Positions 9,785 to 19,293 of a stretch of 64,000 nt of DNA are shown in pieces. Where the stretch lies: contig NZ_FNIT01000012.1 of the NCBI RefSeq assembly GCF_900104035.1, positions 43,529 to 107,528 of the forward strand. The letters are read 5' to 3'. The position numbers and the translations under genes were made by a program. The notes under the pieces were generated by a model, which had not been told where the DNA came from, made no database searches, and saw only the letters and a list, made by a program, of their open reading frames with translations. Source of the stretch: Aureimonas jatrophae (lineage in GTDB: Bacteria; Pseudomonadota; Alphaproteobacteria; Rhizobiales; Rhizobiaceae). Numbering within the stretch: position 1 is the stretch's first letter; each line of letters opens with the position of its first letter.

Positions 9785-12700
9785 TCGATCCGATCGGAGG
9801 CTTCGAACGCCTGCGGGAGTTCTTCCAGAGCTATCTCGATACCGCGTTCCGGATACGGAACGACGATCTGGCCGAAGTCCGCCGATCGCTCATGGACCGG
9901 TTCGGGAACCTCGCCACCGATCCTCTCATGGAACCGGTCCCACGATACGAGGTCTGCGGATATCCGCTCGAACGTCTCGTGGACGATTTCGAGGACAATC
10001 CGATCGGCGACATGCCGGTCGCCGCGAGGGAGGCGTTCGTCGAACTCGTCCTGTCCGGTCTCTTTCCGTCGGCTCCTGCCGAAGGCGGTCGGATCGGACG
10101 AAGGAGCCTCTACGAGCCCTACGGGCATCAGATGACGATGCTTCGCCGCGGCACCACCCCGGGATGTCCGGGCATCGTCACCTCGGGAACCGGATCGGGC
10201 AAGACCGAGTCGTTCATGCTGCCGATCGTCGCCGCCATCGTCCGCGAGGCGATGGGATGGCCGCGGCCACCCGACGGATACCTCGGTCGTCGCTGGTGGG
10301 GCACGGAGGATGCGGAGTTCGAGCGCAAGAGGCGGGGCGAACCGCAGGGCAGGCCTTCCGCCCTCCGGGCGCTCGTGCTGTATCCGATGAACGCCCTGGT
10401 CGAGGACCAGATGACCCGCCTGCGACGGACACTCGACTCGCCCGAGGCCCGGGACGTCATGGACCGCCGCCTCGGCGGCAACCGGATCTTCTTCGGACGC
10501 TACACCGGCGCCACTCCGGTCACCCAGTTCAGACGCCATCCGCGCAAGACCGGCCGTCAGGAGGAGCGGCGGCGGATTCGCAAGACGGCGCAACTCGCCG
10601 AATGCATGGTGGAGTTCCGGAAGGGGCACGATCTGGCCGTCTCGCACGACTGCCAGACCGGCGGACGACCGGAACCGACGCGATACCTCTTCCCGGCGGT
10701 GGACGGCGGGGAGATGGTGTCGCGCTGGGACATGCAGGCGGATCCGCCCGACATCCTCGTCACCAACGCGTCCATGCTCGGCACGATGCTCGCCCGCGAG
10801 GTGGAGGATCCCATCTTCGCGCAGACCGCGGCCTGGCTCGCAGAGGACAAGGACGCCTACTTCTACCTGGTCCTGGACGAACTCCATCTCGTCCGAGGGT
10901 CCGCCGGCACCGAGACGGCGGGCCTCGTCCGCGCGCTCGTCCATCGCCTCGGCCTCGACCGCGACGAGACCAGGCACAAGCTCCGCATCCTGGCTTCCAG
11001 CGCCTCGCTTCCCGTCGACGGCGAGGACGGGGAGCGCAGCATCCGGTACCTGGACGATTTCTTCGGTCCCTTCGGCACGTCGCGGCACGCCGGCGACCCC
11101 GGGTTCGCCGATCGGGCCGAATGGCGAAGCTGCATCGTCCCGGGCGCACCGATCCTTCCGGACGAACCCGTCGGCGGTCCCCTGTCGTGCGACGCCTTCG
11201 TGGAACTCGTCGACGCGGTGGCCCCGTCAGGAGACATGGCGCGGCGGATCTCGCCGACCGATCCACCGGTGCGCGACGCGATCGCGTCCTGCGTCTCCGC
11301 CCTCGGCGGCCCTTCGGGACTCGCGGAGGCGGATGCGGCCGTCCGTGCCGTGGAACTCGCGGCCGCCCGACTGGCCTGGTCGTGCGTCTCGGAGGACGCG
11401 CGAGGGGGCCGGCGTCCGAGAGCGACCACGCTCGGCATCATGGCGGAACGCATCTTCGGATCCTCTGGAGACCGAGAACGGAAGGCGCTCAGGGGTCTGA
11501 CGCTCCTGCGCGGCATGGGTGATCGCCTAGAGGAGACCTACGGGACCGCGCCGGACGGCGAGATCCCGAGCTTCCGCATGCATCAGTTCGTCCGCAGCAT
11601 CGAAGGCCTCTTCGCCACGCCCGAACGGGTCGAGGGCGTCGACGGTGGAGTCCGCTTCCTCGGCGCGAGCGTCGATCGGGGCATCACCCACACGTCCGGC
11701 ACCGGCTTCGTCAGGCGCAAGTTCGAACTCGTCTACTGCGAGGCCTGCGGCGAGACCTTCGTCGGCGGGATGAGGGGAACGCAGGCCGACGGTCGATCGG
11801 AGATCGAGCTCTTGCCGTCTTCGCCAGACCTGGGCGAGCTGCCCGAAGCGGGAGGCATCGGGCATTACGAACAGTTGAGCTATCGCGAGTTCGCGATGTT
11901 CTGGCCATCGGTGGCGAGACCGGTCGATTCCGGCGACAACGAGGCCTGGCCCGAGGCGACGTTGGATACGGGCGCCGGGGTCGTCTCCCGCGGATGGCGT
12001 ACCGACGACGACGAGGGATACGTCCGGGGCCGGATGTTCCACTGTGGCGGCACGCGTTCGAAGGGCCGCCCGCTGGACGCGTCCGGCACCGCGGGGCCGG
12101 ACTGCTGCCCGTCCTGCGGCGTCAGCTACGCGATGAGGAAGAAGCCACGGTTCTCGCCGATCCGGAGCTTCCGCACTGGCTTCAACAAGACGTCGCAGCT
12201 GCTCGCCACCGAGATGTTCGAGACCCTGCACGCGAGCGGCGCGCTCGCGAAGATCGTGGCGTTCTCGGACAGCCGGCAGGACGCGGCGAAGGCGGCCCGG
12301 GAGATCGAGCGCGCCCACTACCAGGATCTGAGGCGTCTGCTGATCATGGAGATCGCCGCACGTCTCACCTCCGAGACCGACGCGTCCGCCGAGATCGCGA
12401 GAATGAAGGCGGAGATCGCGCGTCTGAACGAAGAGGAGCGGTGGGACGAGATACCGCCGGTCGCCGCGAGGATCGGCATGCTGTCGACGGCCAGCGGCAA
12501 GGACCGCATCCCCCTGAAAGCCATCGTGGAACGGCCGGCGGCGGAGGCCGGAACGACGCCCGGTCCCATGATGCAGGACATGCTGGCGCTCGGCGTCCAT
12601 CCGACCGACGACGTAGGCATGCGACGGTACGGACGGTTCGCCTGGCAGGAGCTCTTCTCGCGCGACGGCGAACGCTTCGCCTGGACGGTAGGCGGCGTCC

Positions 12701-15654
12701 ACGCGAACGATCGCGCCGAGATCCGCAACACGATCGTGCGTGGGCAGGATCCGCACGTCGACGAGGTGCTGTTCTCCAAGTCCTACTTCGCTCTCGAGGA
12801 GACGGGGCTCGGCTACCCGACCCTGTTTCCCAGGTACCCTACGCCCGAAGACCATCAGGCCATGGACGCCTGGCTGCGCGTCTTCGGCGATGCCTACCGC
12901 ATTTCGTCGAACCGGTACGTGACGGACGAATTCACGCCCTGGATCGATCGGGTGCCGACTAGGAACCGCGTCATGGAAACGGCGCGCCGGTTCGCGCCCG
13001 AAGCACCCGAGGCCCTAGTTTCGAGGGTTTTGGAGAGGTTGCGCGGTCTCGGCCATGCGGAGGGTCGGATCGACGCGGCCGAACTCGGCGTGAAGATGGC
13101 CAGGCCAGGCGATCCGTACTGGCGCTGTGACAGATGCTCCCGCGTACATCTGCACAGGGGACTGGAGATCTGCACGCGCTGCCGCGAACCGCTGCCCGTC
13201 GGAAGAAAGGGGGAGGTGCGGGAACTCTGGCGGTCCAGCTTCCTGGCCGGCCGGATCGTGCGTTCGCGGACCGAGAACCTTCCGAGCTTCCGCCTCCGTT
13301 GCGAGGAGTTGACCGGGCAGACCGGCAGTCCCGCGGAACGGCTTCGCCTCTTCAAGGGCATCGTCGTGCCCGACGGGACGGGCGTCGACGCCGGTCTCCA
13401 GCGTGCCGCCTCCGAGATCGATCTCCTTTCGGTCACGACCACCATGGAGGTCGGCATCGACATCGGTGCCCTGCAGGCCGTCTACCAGGCGAACATGCCG
13501 CCGCAGCGCTTCAACTACCAGCAGCGCGTCGGACGTGCGGGTCGCCGGGGACAGGCCTACTCGTTCGTCGTCACCCTGTGCCGCAGCCGAAGCCACGACC
13601 TCCACTACTTCCGCACGCCGGAGGCCATCACGGGAGATCTTCCCCCTCCCCCCTTCCTCGCGGTCGACCACGTCGACATTCCCCTTCGACTGGTGAGGAA
13701 GGTGTGGTTCACGGCGGCATTCGCGACGGTACGGGATGCCGAGGGTGCCGCGTTCCCGGAGGAGAACGGCTCCGCCGATCCACACGGGGAGTTCGTCCCG
13801 GCTGCGCTGTACTACGCGGACGATTCTCCTTGGCCGGCCAGGCTCCGCGCGGCCCTCGTCGCGACCCGGGACGTGCGCGACGGGTTCGCGGGCACCATCG
13901 GCAGGGGTATCCCGGGACGGCAGGAAGAACTCGTCGCCGCGAGCGGGGTGGACGCCGTCATGGAAAGGATCGGCTCGCTGGCGACCGGCGGCGCGACCTA
14001 CGGCGGTGGCTTCGCGAACTTCATGGCGGAGAAGGGGCTGTTCCCGATGTACGGCATGCCCACCCGCGTGCGGAACCTGTATCTCGGCCTGCGGAGAGAT
14101 GGCGCCGCCAGGGTCGCCTGGGACGGCGTCGACAGGGATCTGGACCTCGCCATCTTCGAGTTCGCGCCGGGCCAGACGCTGGTGAGAGACAAGCAGGTAC
14201 ACCGTGCGGCCGGCTTCACGGGAAGCCTCCTTCCGCCGAGGCTGAGTCCGACGTATCCCGCCACCCTCGATCCCGGCCCGTCGTTCTGGGATGGCGAACG
14301 GCTCGTGGCGGAATGCCCGGGATGTCGGGGAAGGACCCAGCACGAGCCGGGCTTCTTCGAACCCTTCGAATGCGTGGACTGCTCGACCGAGGTAGAGGAA
14401 CGACATACGAAGACGTACGTCGTTCCCTCGGGTTTCAGGACCACGTTCCGTCCGGTCGACGTCGAGGACGACGAGGAGTCTCCGCCCGTCCGCCGGGTGG
14501 TCGCGGCCGAGATAAGGGAGGTCGTCGCTTCCGAGGTGCCGGGCACCAACATGAGCCTGCATGCCGGCCCCGGCGCCACGGTACTGAGGCTGAACGACGG
14601 TCCTCCCGCGGCCGACGAGGACGGAAGCGGTGGCTACGCCGCCCAGCGTGTCCGCCAGACCTTCGTACAGGTGCCGGCGGGAATGCGTGTCCGACGCCCG
14701 AGGCTCCTGAACCAGTGGATGTCGAACGACGCGGTCCTCGACCCTCAGGCCTGGGACGTGCCGACGGGCGACGAGGCGGAGATCGCGGACGGCATCCGGC
14801 TCTTTTCGAGCAAGCCGACGGATGCCCTGTATCTGAAGCTCCGCACCATTCCTTCCGGGCTGAGGCTGGGAGCGCTGGACCGAACGGCACCGAACGCGGC
14901 GGTAAGGGCCGCGGCGGTGAGCGCCACCCAGATGCTGCTACAGAGGTCGGCTCTGGAACTCGACGTCGATCCGGACGAGTTCGAGCCTCTCGAACCCCGC
15001 GTGCCCGGCGGACGGCCCATGCTCCAGATCGCCGACCACCTCGTCAACGGGGCGGGCTTCAGTCGCCGTCTGGCCGAGGCGGAAGGAGACGGGCGACCGA
15101 CGATCGTCAGGCTGGTCGCATCCATGCTGGACGATCCGGACGATCCGCTCGTCCGGAACTGGCGTTCCGAAGAACATCGTTCGGATTGCACCCAGGCCTG
15201 CTACCGCTGTCTCAGACGATACGGGAACCGCCAGTACCATGGTCTGCTCGACTGGAGACTGGGCCTGGGCTTCCTGCGTGCCACGGTCGATCGGTCGTAC
15301 CGGTCCGGCCTGGACGGGCGTTGGGACCGATATCCCGAACTCGTCGACTGGCCGACCATGGCGGCCGCGGTCCGCGACGAACTCTGCCGTCTGGCAACGG
15401 GGACGCGTTCACCGGTCGCTCTGGGCAGCATGCGACTGCCCGGCATCCTGGAACGCACGCCTGGCGGCGATCGGCAGTACGTGATGGCACACCCATTGTG
15501 GAGCGTGGAGCCGGACGACCTCGCCGACGGCTCCCTCGCCTCGGCGGCAACCAACGGCTCCGAAACCTACTTCGTCGACCTGTTCGACGCGGCCCGCCGC
15601 CCCGTACAGGCGTTGGAGGCTGCTCGGAGGAGAACGACGCCGATCGATCGGTAA
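9781..15654 (+). CDS. Giant DExH helicase with DUF1998 domain, DruE-like
   Basis: 1957 residues from ATG 9781, which overlaps the preceding stop. Superfamily 2 helicase: Walker A GTGSGKT near residue 137, LVLDELH Walker B near 364, motif V TTTMEVGIDIG near 1221, motif VI QRVGRAGRRGQ near 1248. The halves are separated by some 850 residues carrying Cys pairs (YCEACGETF, CCPSCG, RCDRC/CTRC) that probably bind zinc. Near 1511 lies CPGC...CVDC, and at 1801-1820 the CxxxCxxCLRRYGN pattern typical of the DUF1998/MZB C-terminal domain. Length and architecture match DruE of Druantia anti-phage systems better than the shorter DISARM DrmA. Likely an ATP-driven translocase in phage defence, acting with the three upstream gene products. 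Confidence 0.9.
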   Translation: MIDPIGGFERLREFFQSYLDTAFRIRNDDLAEVRRSLMDRFGNLATDPLMEPVPRYEVCGYPLERLVDDFEDNPIGDMPVAAREAFVELVLSGLFPSAPAEGGRIGRRSLYEPYGHQMTMLRRGTTPGCPGIVTSGTGSGKTESFMLPIVAAIVREAMGWPRPPDGYLGRRWWGTEDAEFERKRRGEPQGRPSALRALVLYPMNALVEDQMTRLRRTLDSPEARDVMDRRLGGNRIFFGRYTGATPVTQFRRHPRKTGRQEERRRIRKTAQLAECMVEFRKGHDLAVSHDCQTGGRPEPTRYLFPAVDGGEMVSRWDMQADPPDILVTNASMLGTMLAREVEDPIFAQTAAWLAEDKDAYFYLVLDELHLVRGSAGTETAGLVRALVHRLGLDRDETRHKLRILASSASLPVDGEDGERSIRYLDDFFGPFGTSRHAGDPGFADRAEWRSCIVPGAPILPDEPVGGPLSCDAFVELVDAVAPSGDMARRISPTDPPVRDAIASCVSALGGPSGLAEADAAVRAVELAAARLAWSCVSEDARGGRRPRATTLGIMAERIFGSSGDRERKALRGLTLLRGMGDRLEETYGTAPDGEIPSFRMHQFVRSIEGLFATPERVEGVDGGVRFLGASVDRGITHTSGTGFVRRKFELVYCEACGETFVGGMRGTQADGRSEIELLPSSPDLGELPEAGGIGHYEQLSYREFAMFWPSVARPVDSGDNEAWPEATLDTGAGVVSRGWRTDDDEGYVRGRMFHCGGTRSKGRPLDASGTAGPDCCPSCGVSYAMRKKPRFSPIRSFRTGFNKTSQLLATEMFETLHASGALAKIVAFSDSRQDAAKAAREIERAHYQDLRRLLIMEIAARLTSETDASAEIARMKAEIARLNEEERWDEIPPVAARIGMLSTASGKDRIPLKAIVERPAAEAGTTPGPMMQDMLALGVHPTDDVGMRRYGRFAWQELFSRDGERFAWTVGGVHANDRAEIRNTIVRGQDPHVDEVLFSKSYFALEETGLGYPTLFPRYPTPEDHQAMDAWLRVFGDAYRISSNRYVTDEFTPWIDRVPTRNRVMETARRFAPEAPEALVSRVLERLRGLGHAEGRIDAAELGVKMARPGDPYWRCDRCSRVHLHRGLEICTRCREPLPVGRKGEVRELWRSSFLAGRIVRSRTENLPSFRLRCEELTGQTGSPAERLRLFKGIVVPDGTGVDAGLQRAASEIDLLSVTTTMEVGIDIGALQAVYQANMPPQRFNYQQRVGRAGRRGQAYSFVVTLCRSRSHDLHYFRTPEAITGDLPPPPFLAVDHVDIPLRLVRKVWFTAAFATVRDAEGAAFPEENGSADPHGEFVPAALYYADDSPWPARLRAALVATRDVRDGFAGTIGRGIPGRQEELVAASGVDAVMERIGSLATGGATYGGGFANFMAEKGLFPMYGMPTRVRNLYLGLRRDGAARVAWDGVDRDLDLAIFEFAPGQTLVRDKQVHRAAGFTGSLLPPRLSPTYPATLDPGPSFWDGERLVAECPGCRGRTQHEPGFFEPFECVDCSTEVEERHTKTYVVPSGFRTTFRPVDVEDDEESPPVRRVVAAEIREVVASEVPGTNMSLHAGPGATVLRLNDGPPAADEDGSGGYAAQRVRQTFVQVPAGMRVRRPRLLNQWMSNDAVLDPQAWDVPTGDEAEIADGIRLFSSKPTDALYLKLRTIPSGLRLGALDRTAPNAAVRAAAVSATQMLLQRSALELDVDPDEFEPLEPRVPGGRPMLQIADHLVNGAGFSRRLAEAEGDGRPTIVRLVASMLDDPDDPLVRNWRSEEHRSDCTQACYRCLRRYGNRQYHGLLDWRLGLGFLRATVDRSYRSGLDGRWDRYPELVDWPTMAAAVRDELCRLATGTRSPVALGSMRLPGILERTPGGDRQYVMAHPLWSVEPDDLADGSLASAATNGSETYFVDLFDAARRPVQALEAARRRTTPIDR

Positions 15655-15867
15655 CCACGCCGACGAGCCGAGACGGGAAACGCGACCGATACCGGTCGGC
15701 CGGACCGGATCGTCCCGAAGTCGGAGCCTTTACGCCAGTTGCCGGCCGGCCCGGTTCCGACTTCGATACCGAAAGGACAGCCGCGGCAGGAAACGTCGCT
15801 TGACTGACGTCACGTAGTATGGCGACATTTAGACGCCTAGAGAAAGCAAGATGACGAGGGGGTTCGC

Positions 15868-17757
15868 ATGCTTCCTTTCTTTGCTGTCGCATTGCGTCTA
15901 TTCCCAAGCATTGTTTCACTCCTTACCGACGACAGGACGATCCGCAACGCCGCCGCCATGAAGGAGGCGGTGGACGTCGCCGTGAAGGAGATCACGGACG
16001 CGAAGACGCCGCAGGAGGCCGACGATCGTCTCAAGGACCCCGGGCGCGCGGACCGGTTCAAGCTGCGTATGGCCGAACTGTCGATCGAGGCGGAGCGGAT
16101 CGGTTCTCAGGACCTCGCGGCCTACAATCAGGCGGCGAACGAGAGCACCGCATCGTCCCGCGCGACGTTGCTGGAACTCCTGAACAAGCCGGAGTCGGGC
16201 TGGATCAGCTCGACGCCGGCGGTCCTGTCCTACCTCGTGGTCGCCGGCTTCTTCGTGCTGATCGTGCTTCTGATCACGGAATCCGTCACGATCGACGCAG
16301 AGGGTCGCGTCGCGGAACTAGTCTACATCTGCGTCGGAGCGGTGACGGCGGGCTTCTCGACCGTACTGAACTTCTGGCTCGGCTCCTCGCTGGGGTCGCG
16401 TCGCAAGGACAGTTCCGTAGCGCTGTCGGGCGCGGTGGACAAGCTACGGGAACTCGACGATCCGCCCGCCCCTTACGGTCCGGCGACCGGAGGTACCGCG
16501 AACGAGGGCGGCGGGGTCTCGCGCCCGTCGGGAGACGTAGCTCGCGACGGTACGCCCTCCAGGACGGAGCGGAGATCGCTACCAGCGGCGCTGGCGGGCG
16601 TCGGGCGCTCGACGGACCCGTCCACCGTCAACGTCCGGAGGGACGTGCCTCGCGTCGGGGAAACCCCGGCCAGCTTTCGCTACAACAATCCCGGAGCCCA
16701 GTATCCAAGCCGCGAAGCGGCACGCTTCGGCCAGATAGCCTACGGCGTGATAGGAGGCGGCCACAAGATCGCGGCCTTCCCCTCGGTCGTGAACGGCGCG
16801 GCGGCCAACTTCGACCTTCTGTACCGTCGTTATACCGGCATGACGATCCACGAGGCCGGAAGGAAGTGGACGGGACGCAACGCGTTCGGCGTCCCGGGCT
16901 ACGACGACAACCTCGTCCTTTCGCAGGAGATGCTGACCGACCGCGAGCAGGCGATCGCCCTCCTGAAGGCCATCGCCGAGCGCGAGTCGGGACGGGGCGT
17001 GAACCTGACTTCCGAGCAGTGGCGCTACGCACACGAGATGTTCCGCAGCCGGAGCGCCGATGCCTTCCTGGCTCGCTACGGTGCGGACGTGGGACGTGCG
17101 ATCGCGCCGGTCCGCCCGGACGGTGCGCCCGACGAGCTGCTTGAGGTCCTGCTGACGGAGGCCTGCGAGAAGGCTGGATACGAACTCGACCGCGGCGAGG
17201 GCGAGATCAACGTCGTCTACGTGGAGGGAATGAACGAGGACGGTTCGCCCAACAACGACGAGCCCAACGTCTTCAACGACCTACGCTGCCTCGTCGGCTT
17301 CCGGGACGGCGCCCCGTTCATGGTCGGCAAGTGGAACGCCACCACCGAACCCGGCTTCTACTACGACAGGGATCACCCCATGCGTCGCGAAGGCGCGGCC
17401 CGGATCAAATTCGGCCAATATAAGGCTTGGAGGGTCGGCATGCACAAAGGCGACTATGAGGCGTTGGTACAGGTCAGTGACGTGACGGTCTGCAGGGACC
17501 TGAACCGCGACATGGAGCGCGTCGGCGACATGGAGCACACCGGCGACGACTTCGGCATCAACCAGCACGGCGGCTACGACCGCCCGCAGGGCGATATCGG
17601 CAAGGCGAGCGCCGGATGCCTCGTCGGGCGCACGATGGCCGGCCACGACCAGTTCATGGCGCTGGTCAAGCAGGATCCGCGCTACCTGGCGGATCACGGC
17701 TACGTATTCCGTACGACCATCCTGCCAGCAGCGGACGTGACGCGTGTCGAAAGTTGA
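15868..17757 (+). CDS. Holin-like / cell-wall-enzyme fusion protein
   Basis: 629 residues from an ATG 5 nt after GAGGGGG. The N-terminus (1-190) has an amphipathic helical region, then two membrane segments (about 114-135 and 146-172) ending FWLGSSLGSRRKD, which recalls phage and gene-transfer-agent three-helix holins. A low-complexity linker follows (190-265). Residues 270-420 (FRYNNPGAQYP, WTGRN, PGYDDNL) resemble phage muramidase or structural lysis modules. The C-terminus has INQHGG and, about 20 residues on, SAGCLVG, the His/Ser-x-Gly-Cys signature of L,D-transpeptidase-like folds. It sits 213 bp after the helicase gene with its own weak promoter-like TTGACT at 15800. Lysis-like effector or phage remnant; domain assignments beyond the membrane part are tentative. 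Confidence 0.75.
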   Translation: MLPFFAVALRLFPSIVSLLTDDRTIRNAAAMKEAVDVAVKEITDAKTPQEADDRLKDPGRADRFKLRMAELSIEAERIGSQDLAAYNQAANESTASSRATLLELLNKPESGWISSTPAVLSYLVVAGFFVLIVLLITESVTIDAEGRVAELVYICVGAVTAGFSTVLNFWLGSSLGSRRKDSSVALSGAVDKLRELDDPPAPYGPATGGTANEGGGVSRPSGDVARDGTPSRTERRSLPAALAGVGRSTDPSTVNVRRDVPRVGETPASFRYNNPGAQYPSREAARFGQIAYGVIGGGHKIAAFPSVVNGAAANFDLLYRRYTGMTIHEAGRKWTGRNAFGVPGYDDNLVLSQEMLTDREQAIALLKAIAERESGRGVNLTSEQWRYAHEMFRSRSADAFLARYGADVGRAIAPVRPDGAPDELLEVLLTEACEKAGYELDRGEGEINVVYVEGMNEDGSPNNDEPNVFNDLRCLVGFRDGAPFMVGKWNATTEPGFYYDRDHPMRREGAARIKFGQYKAWRVGMHKGDYEALVQVSDVTVCRDLNRDMERVGDMEHTGDDFGINQHGGYDRPQGDIGKASAGCLVGRTMAGHDQFMALVKQDPRYLADHGYVFRTTILPAADVTRVES

Positions 17758-17790
17758 TTGCCGTCTTCCCAGCGGAGGGGACGTACGATC

Positions 17791-18381
17791 ATGACCGTCT
17801 CCGACGCGTTCCAGGCCAGAGCATCCGTTCTCGGACGTCGCTTCCTCACCCCGTACGGTCTGGTCGCGTGCCTCTCCATCCTCCTCCTGGCGGTCCTAGT
17901 TCGGTACGCCGGACATCTCGCGCTGAGCGACAGCCAGGCGCTTCCGGGACGTCCTCCTCAAGGGCCTCGGCGGCGTCGCCGTCCTGATCGGATCCGCCAT
18001 CGCTCTTTCGAAGCACTTCGGGGAACGGACGGCGCACTACGAGGCTAGGATGGCGGAGGCACGCAAACCATTCAACGAGACCAGGCAGAGGGTCATCTCG
18101 ATCTCGTCGAGGCAACCGGCACCATCGGCACCATCGCCGATCCTCAAGACAAGATCAGGCAGGATGCGTCGGCTCGCTTCTGGCGGCTCTACTGGAGCAC
18201 GGCGCCCATGGTCAACGATCGGATCGTCGGACTGGCATTGGACGAGTACGCCTCCGTCCTCTGCGATCTTCCCAACGACGGGGTAGCACTGCGAAACGCC
18301 AGCATGAATCTTGCGCGAGCCTGCGGTTCCTCGCTGGGCTTCGATGGCTTTCGGGTGTTGCCGGTCGACAACCGGATCTAG
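17791..18381 (+). pseudogene. Membrane protein gene with two compensating frameshifts
   Basis: Coding sequence begins at ATG 17791 with a membrane segment (LVACLSILLLAVLV), but the frame becomes nonsense near 17930 and stops at 18048. Coding character continues in the +2 frame (RRFRDVLLKGLGGVAVLIG, second membrane segment) to about 18085, then returns to the first frame (GHLDLVEATGTIG to VLPVDNRI) and stops at 18381. The span is exactly 197 codons, as expected for one insertion and one deletion. The ancestral product had two membrane segments and a cytoplasmic C-terminal domain. Either a decayed gene or two sequencing errors. It starts 33 bp after the holin-like gene and was probably co-transcribed. 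Confidence 0.75.
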
Positions 18382-18591
18382 TCGTAGAGCCATCGCCTAT
18401 TTCGAACCGCCTTGGTTGTTCGGCTAGGCAGCGACCGCCAGAAAAGCCGAGGGCGATCTCGATGCGACCGTCGGCCATGGATCTGTCCCACCCGTCGACG
18501 CGCGAAGCGGTTGCGCCTGTCGTCCATCCGGTTAGAGCAACCGGAGCTCGATGACGAAACCCTGGCATTTCTACCAGGGACGGCAATGGTC

Positions 18592-19153
18592 TCAGGTCCC
18601 AGTGCAGCGCCGTGCGATCTTGCGCCCGAATTCGACCAGACCGTCGATCGTTCTGGAGTAGACCGTGAGCGCCCCGGTTCCGGTCGTTTCCCAGACCGAC
18701 GCCCACTGTGGTCGCGATCTCGGTCAGAAGCTTCACGCGATCTGGTGCGGCGAAGAACACAACGAGCGGATGATCCTCGTGGTGGTCATCGCCGAAGGCT
18801 CCCGCGTTGCAGCTGAATCCCGGATGGCAACCGATCGCAACGAGAGCATAGGTCGTACCAGCCACGCCCAGATCGAAACCCATGTACTCGAAGTCGGACG
18901 ACATCTCCTCGATGATCTCGGCGTACTCCGCCTCCTAGTCCTCGGCGGCCGCGATACAGTCGAGCTCTTCCATCTCCTCGTCCTGGGCGCGCCGAACGTC
19001 TTCGGGACCGATGTCCGTCAGCTGGACGTACTCCCGGTTTCCGAAAACGGACCAGACCACGTAGCTGTCGTCGAGATGCTCGGGTCTGAGCAGCATATGC
19101 CCTTCGACGTCGATGCCAGCGTCTATGTCGAGCTCCCAAGCCCGATACGTCAT
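18592..19153 (-). pseudogene. Acidic cytoplasmic protein, nonsense codon plus frameshift
   Basis: The ATG at 19153 has an AGGA box 7 nt upstream and starts a 71-residue acidic frame (MTYRAWELD) ending at an in-frame TAG (18937-18935). The same frame continues past it without a break in character: EELDCIAAAED, stop, EAEYAEIIEEMSSDFEYMGFD reads as one acidic helix. At about 18693 a one-base shift moves the coding frame to WETTGTGALTVYSRT and on to FGRKIARRCTGT, stop at 18592. The ancestral protein had about 187 residues; family unknown. The first 71 codons may still be expressed. Two broken neighbours in 1.4 kb mark a decaying junction between two defence clusters. Confidence 0.7.
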
Positions 19154-19293
19154 GAAGGTTCCTTTCGAATGAACCGACGGACGCCCGTTGCCCATGCCGA
19201 CGATGCCTGCCGTCATCGGAGGCGAACCTACACTCCCGACGACGTGCGATGGAACCGGACTGGCACCGGCCCCGATCCCTCGGTTTGAAACGT

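Noticed and set aside
13134..15803. Plus-strand frame of 889 codons
   Set aside because: Out-of-frame shadow of the helicase gene, extremely Arg/Gly/Pro-rich.
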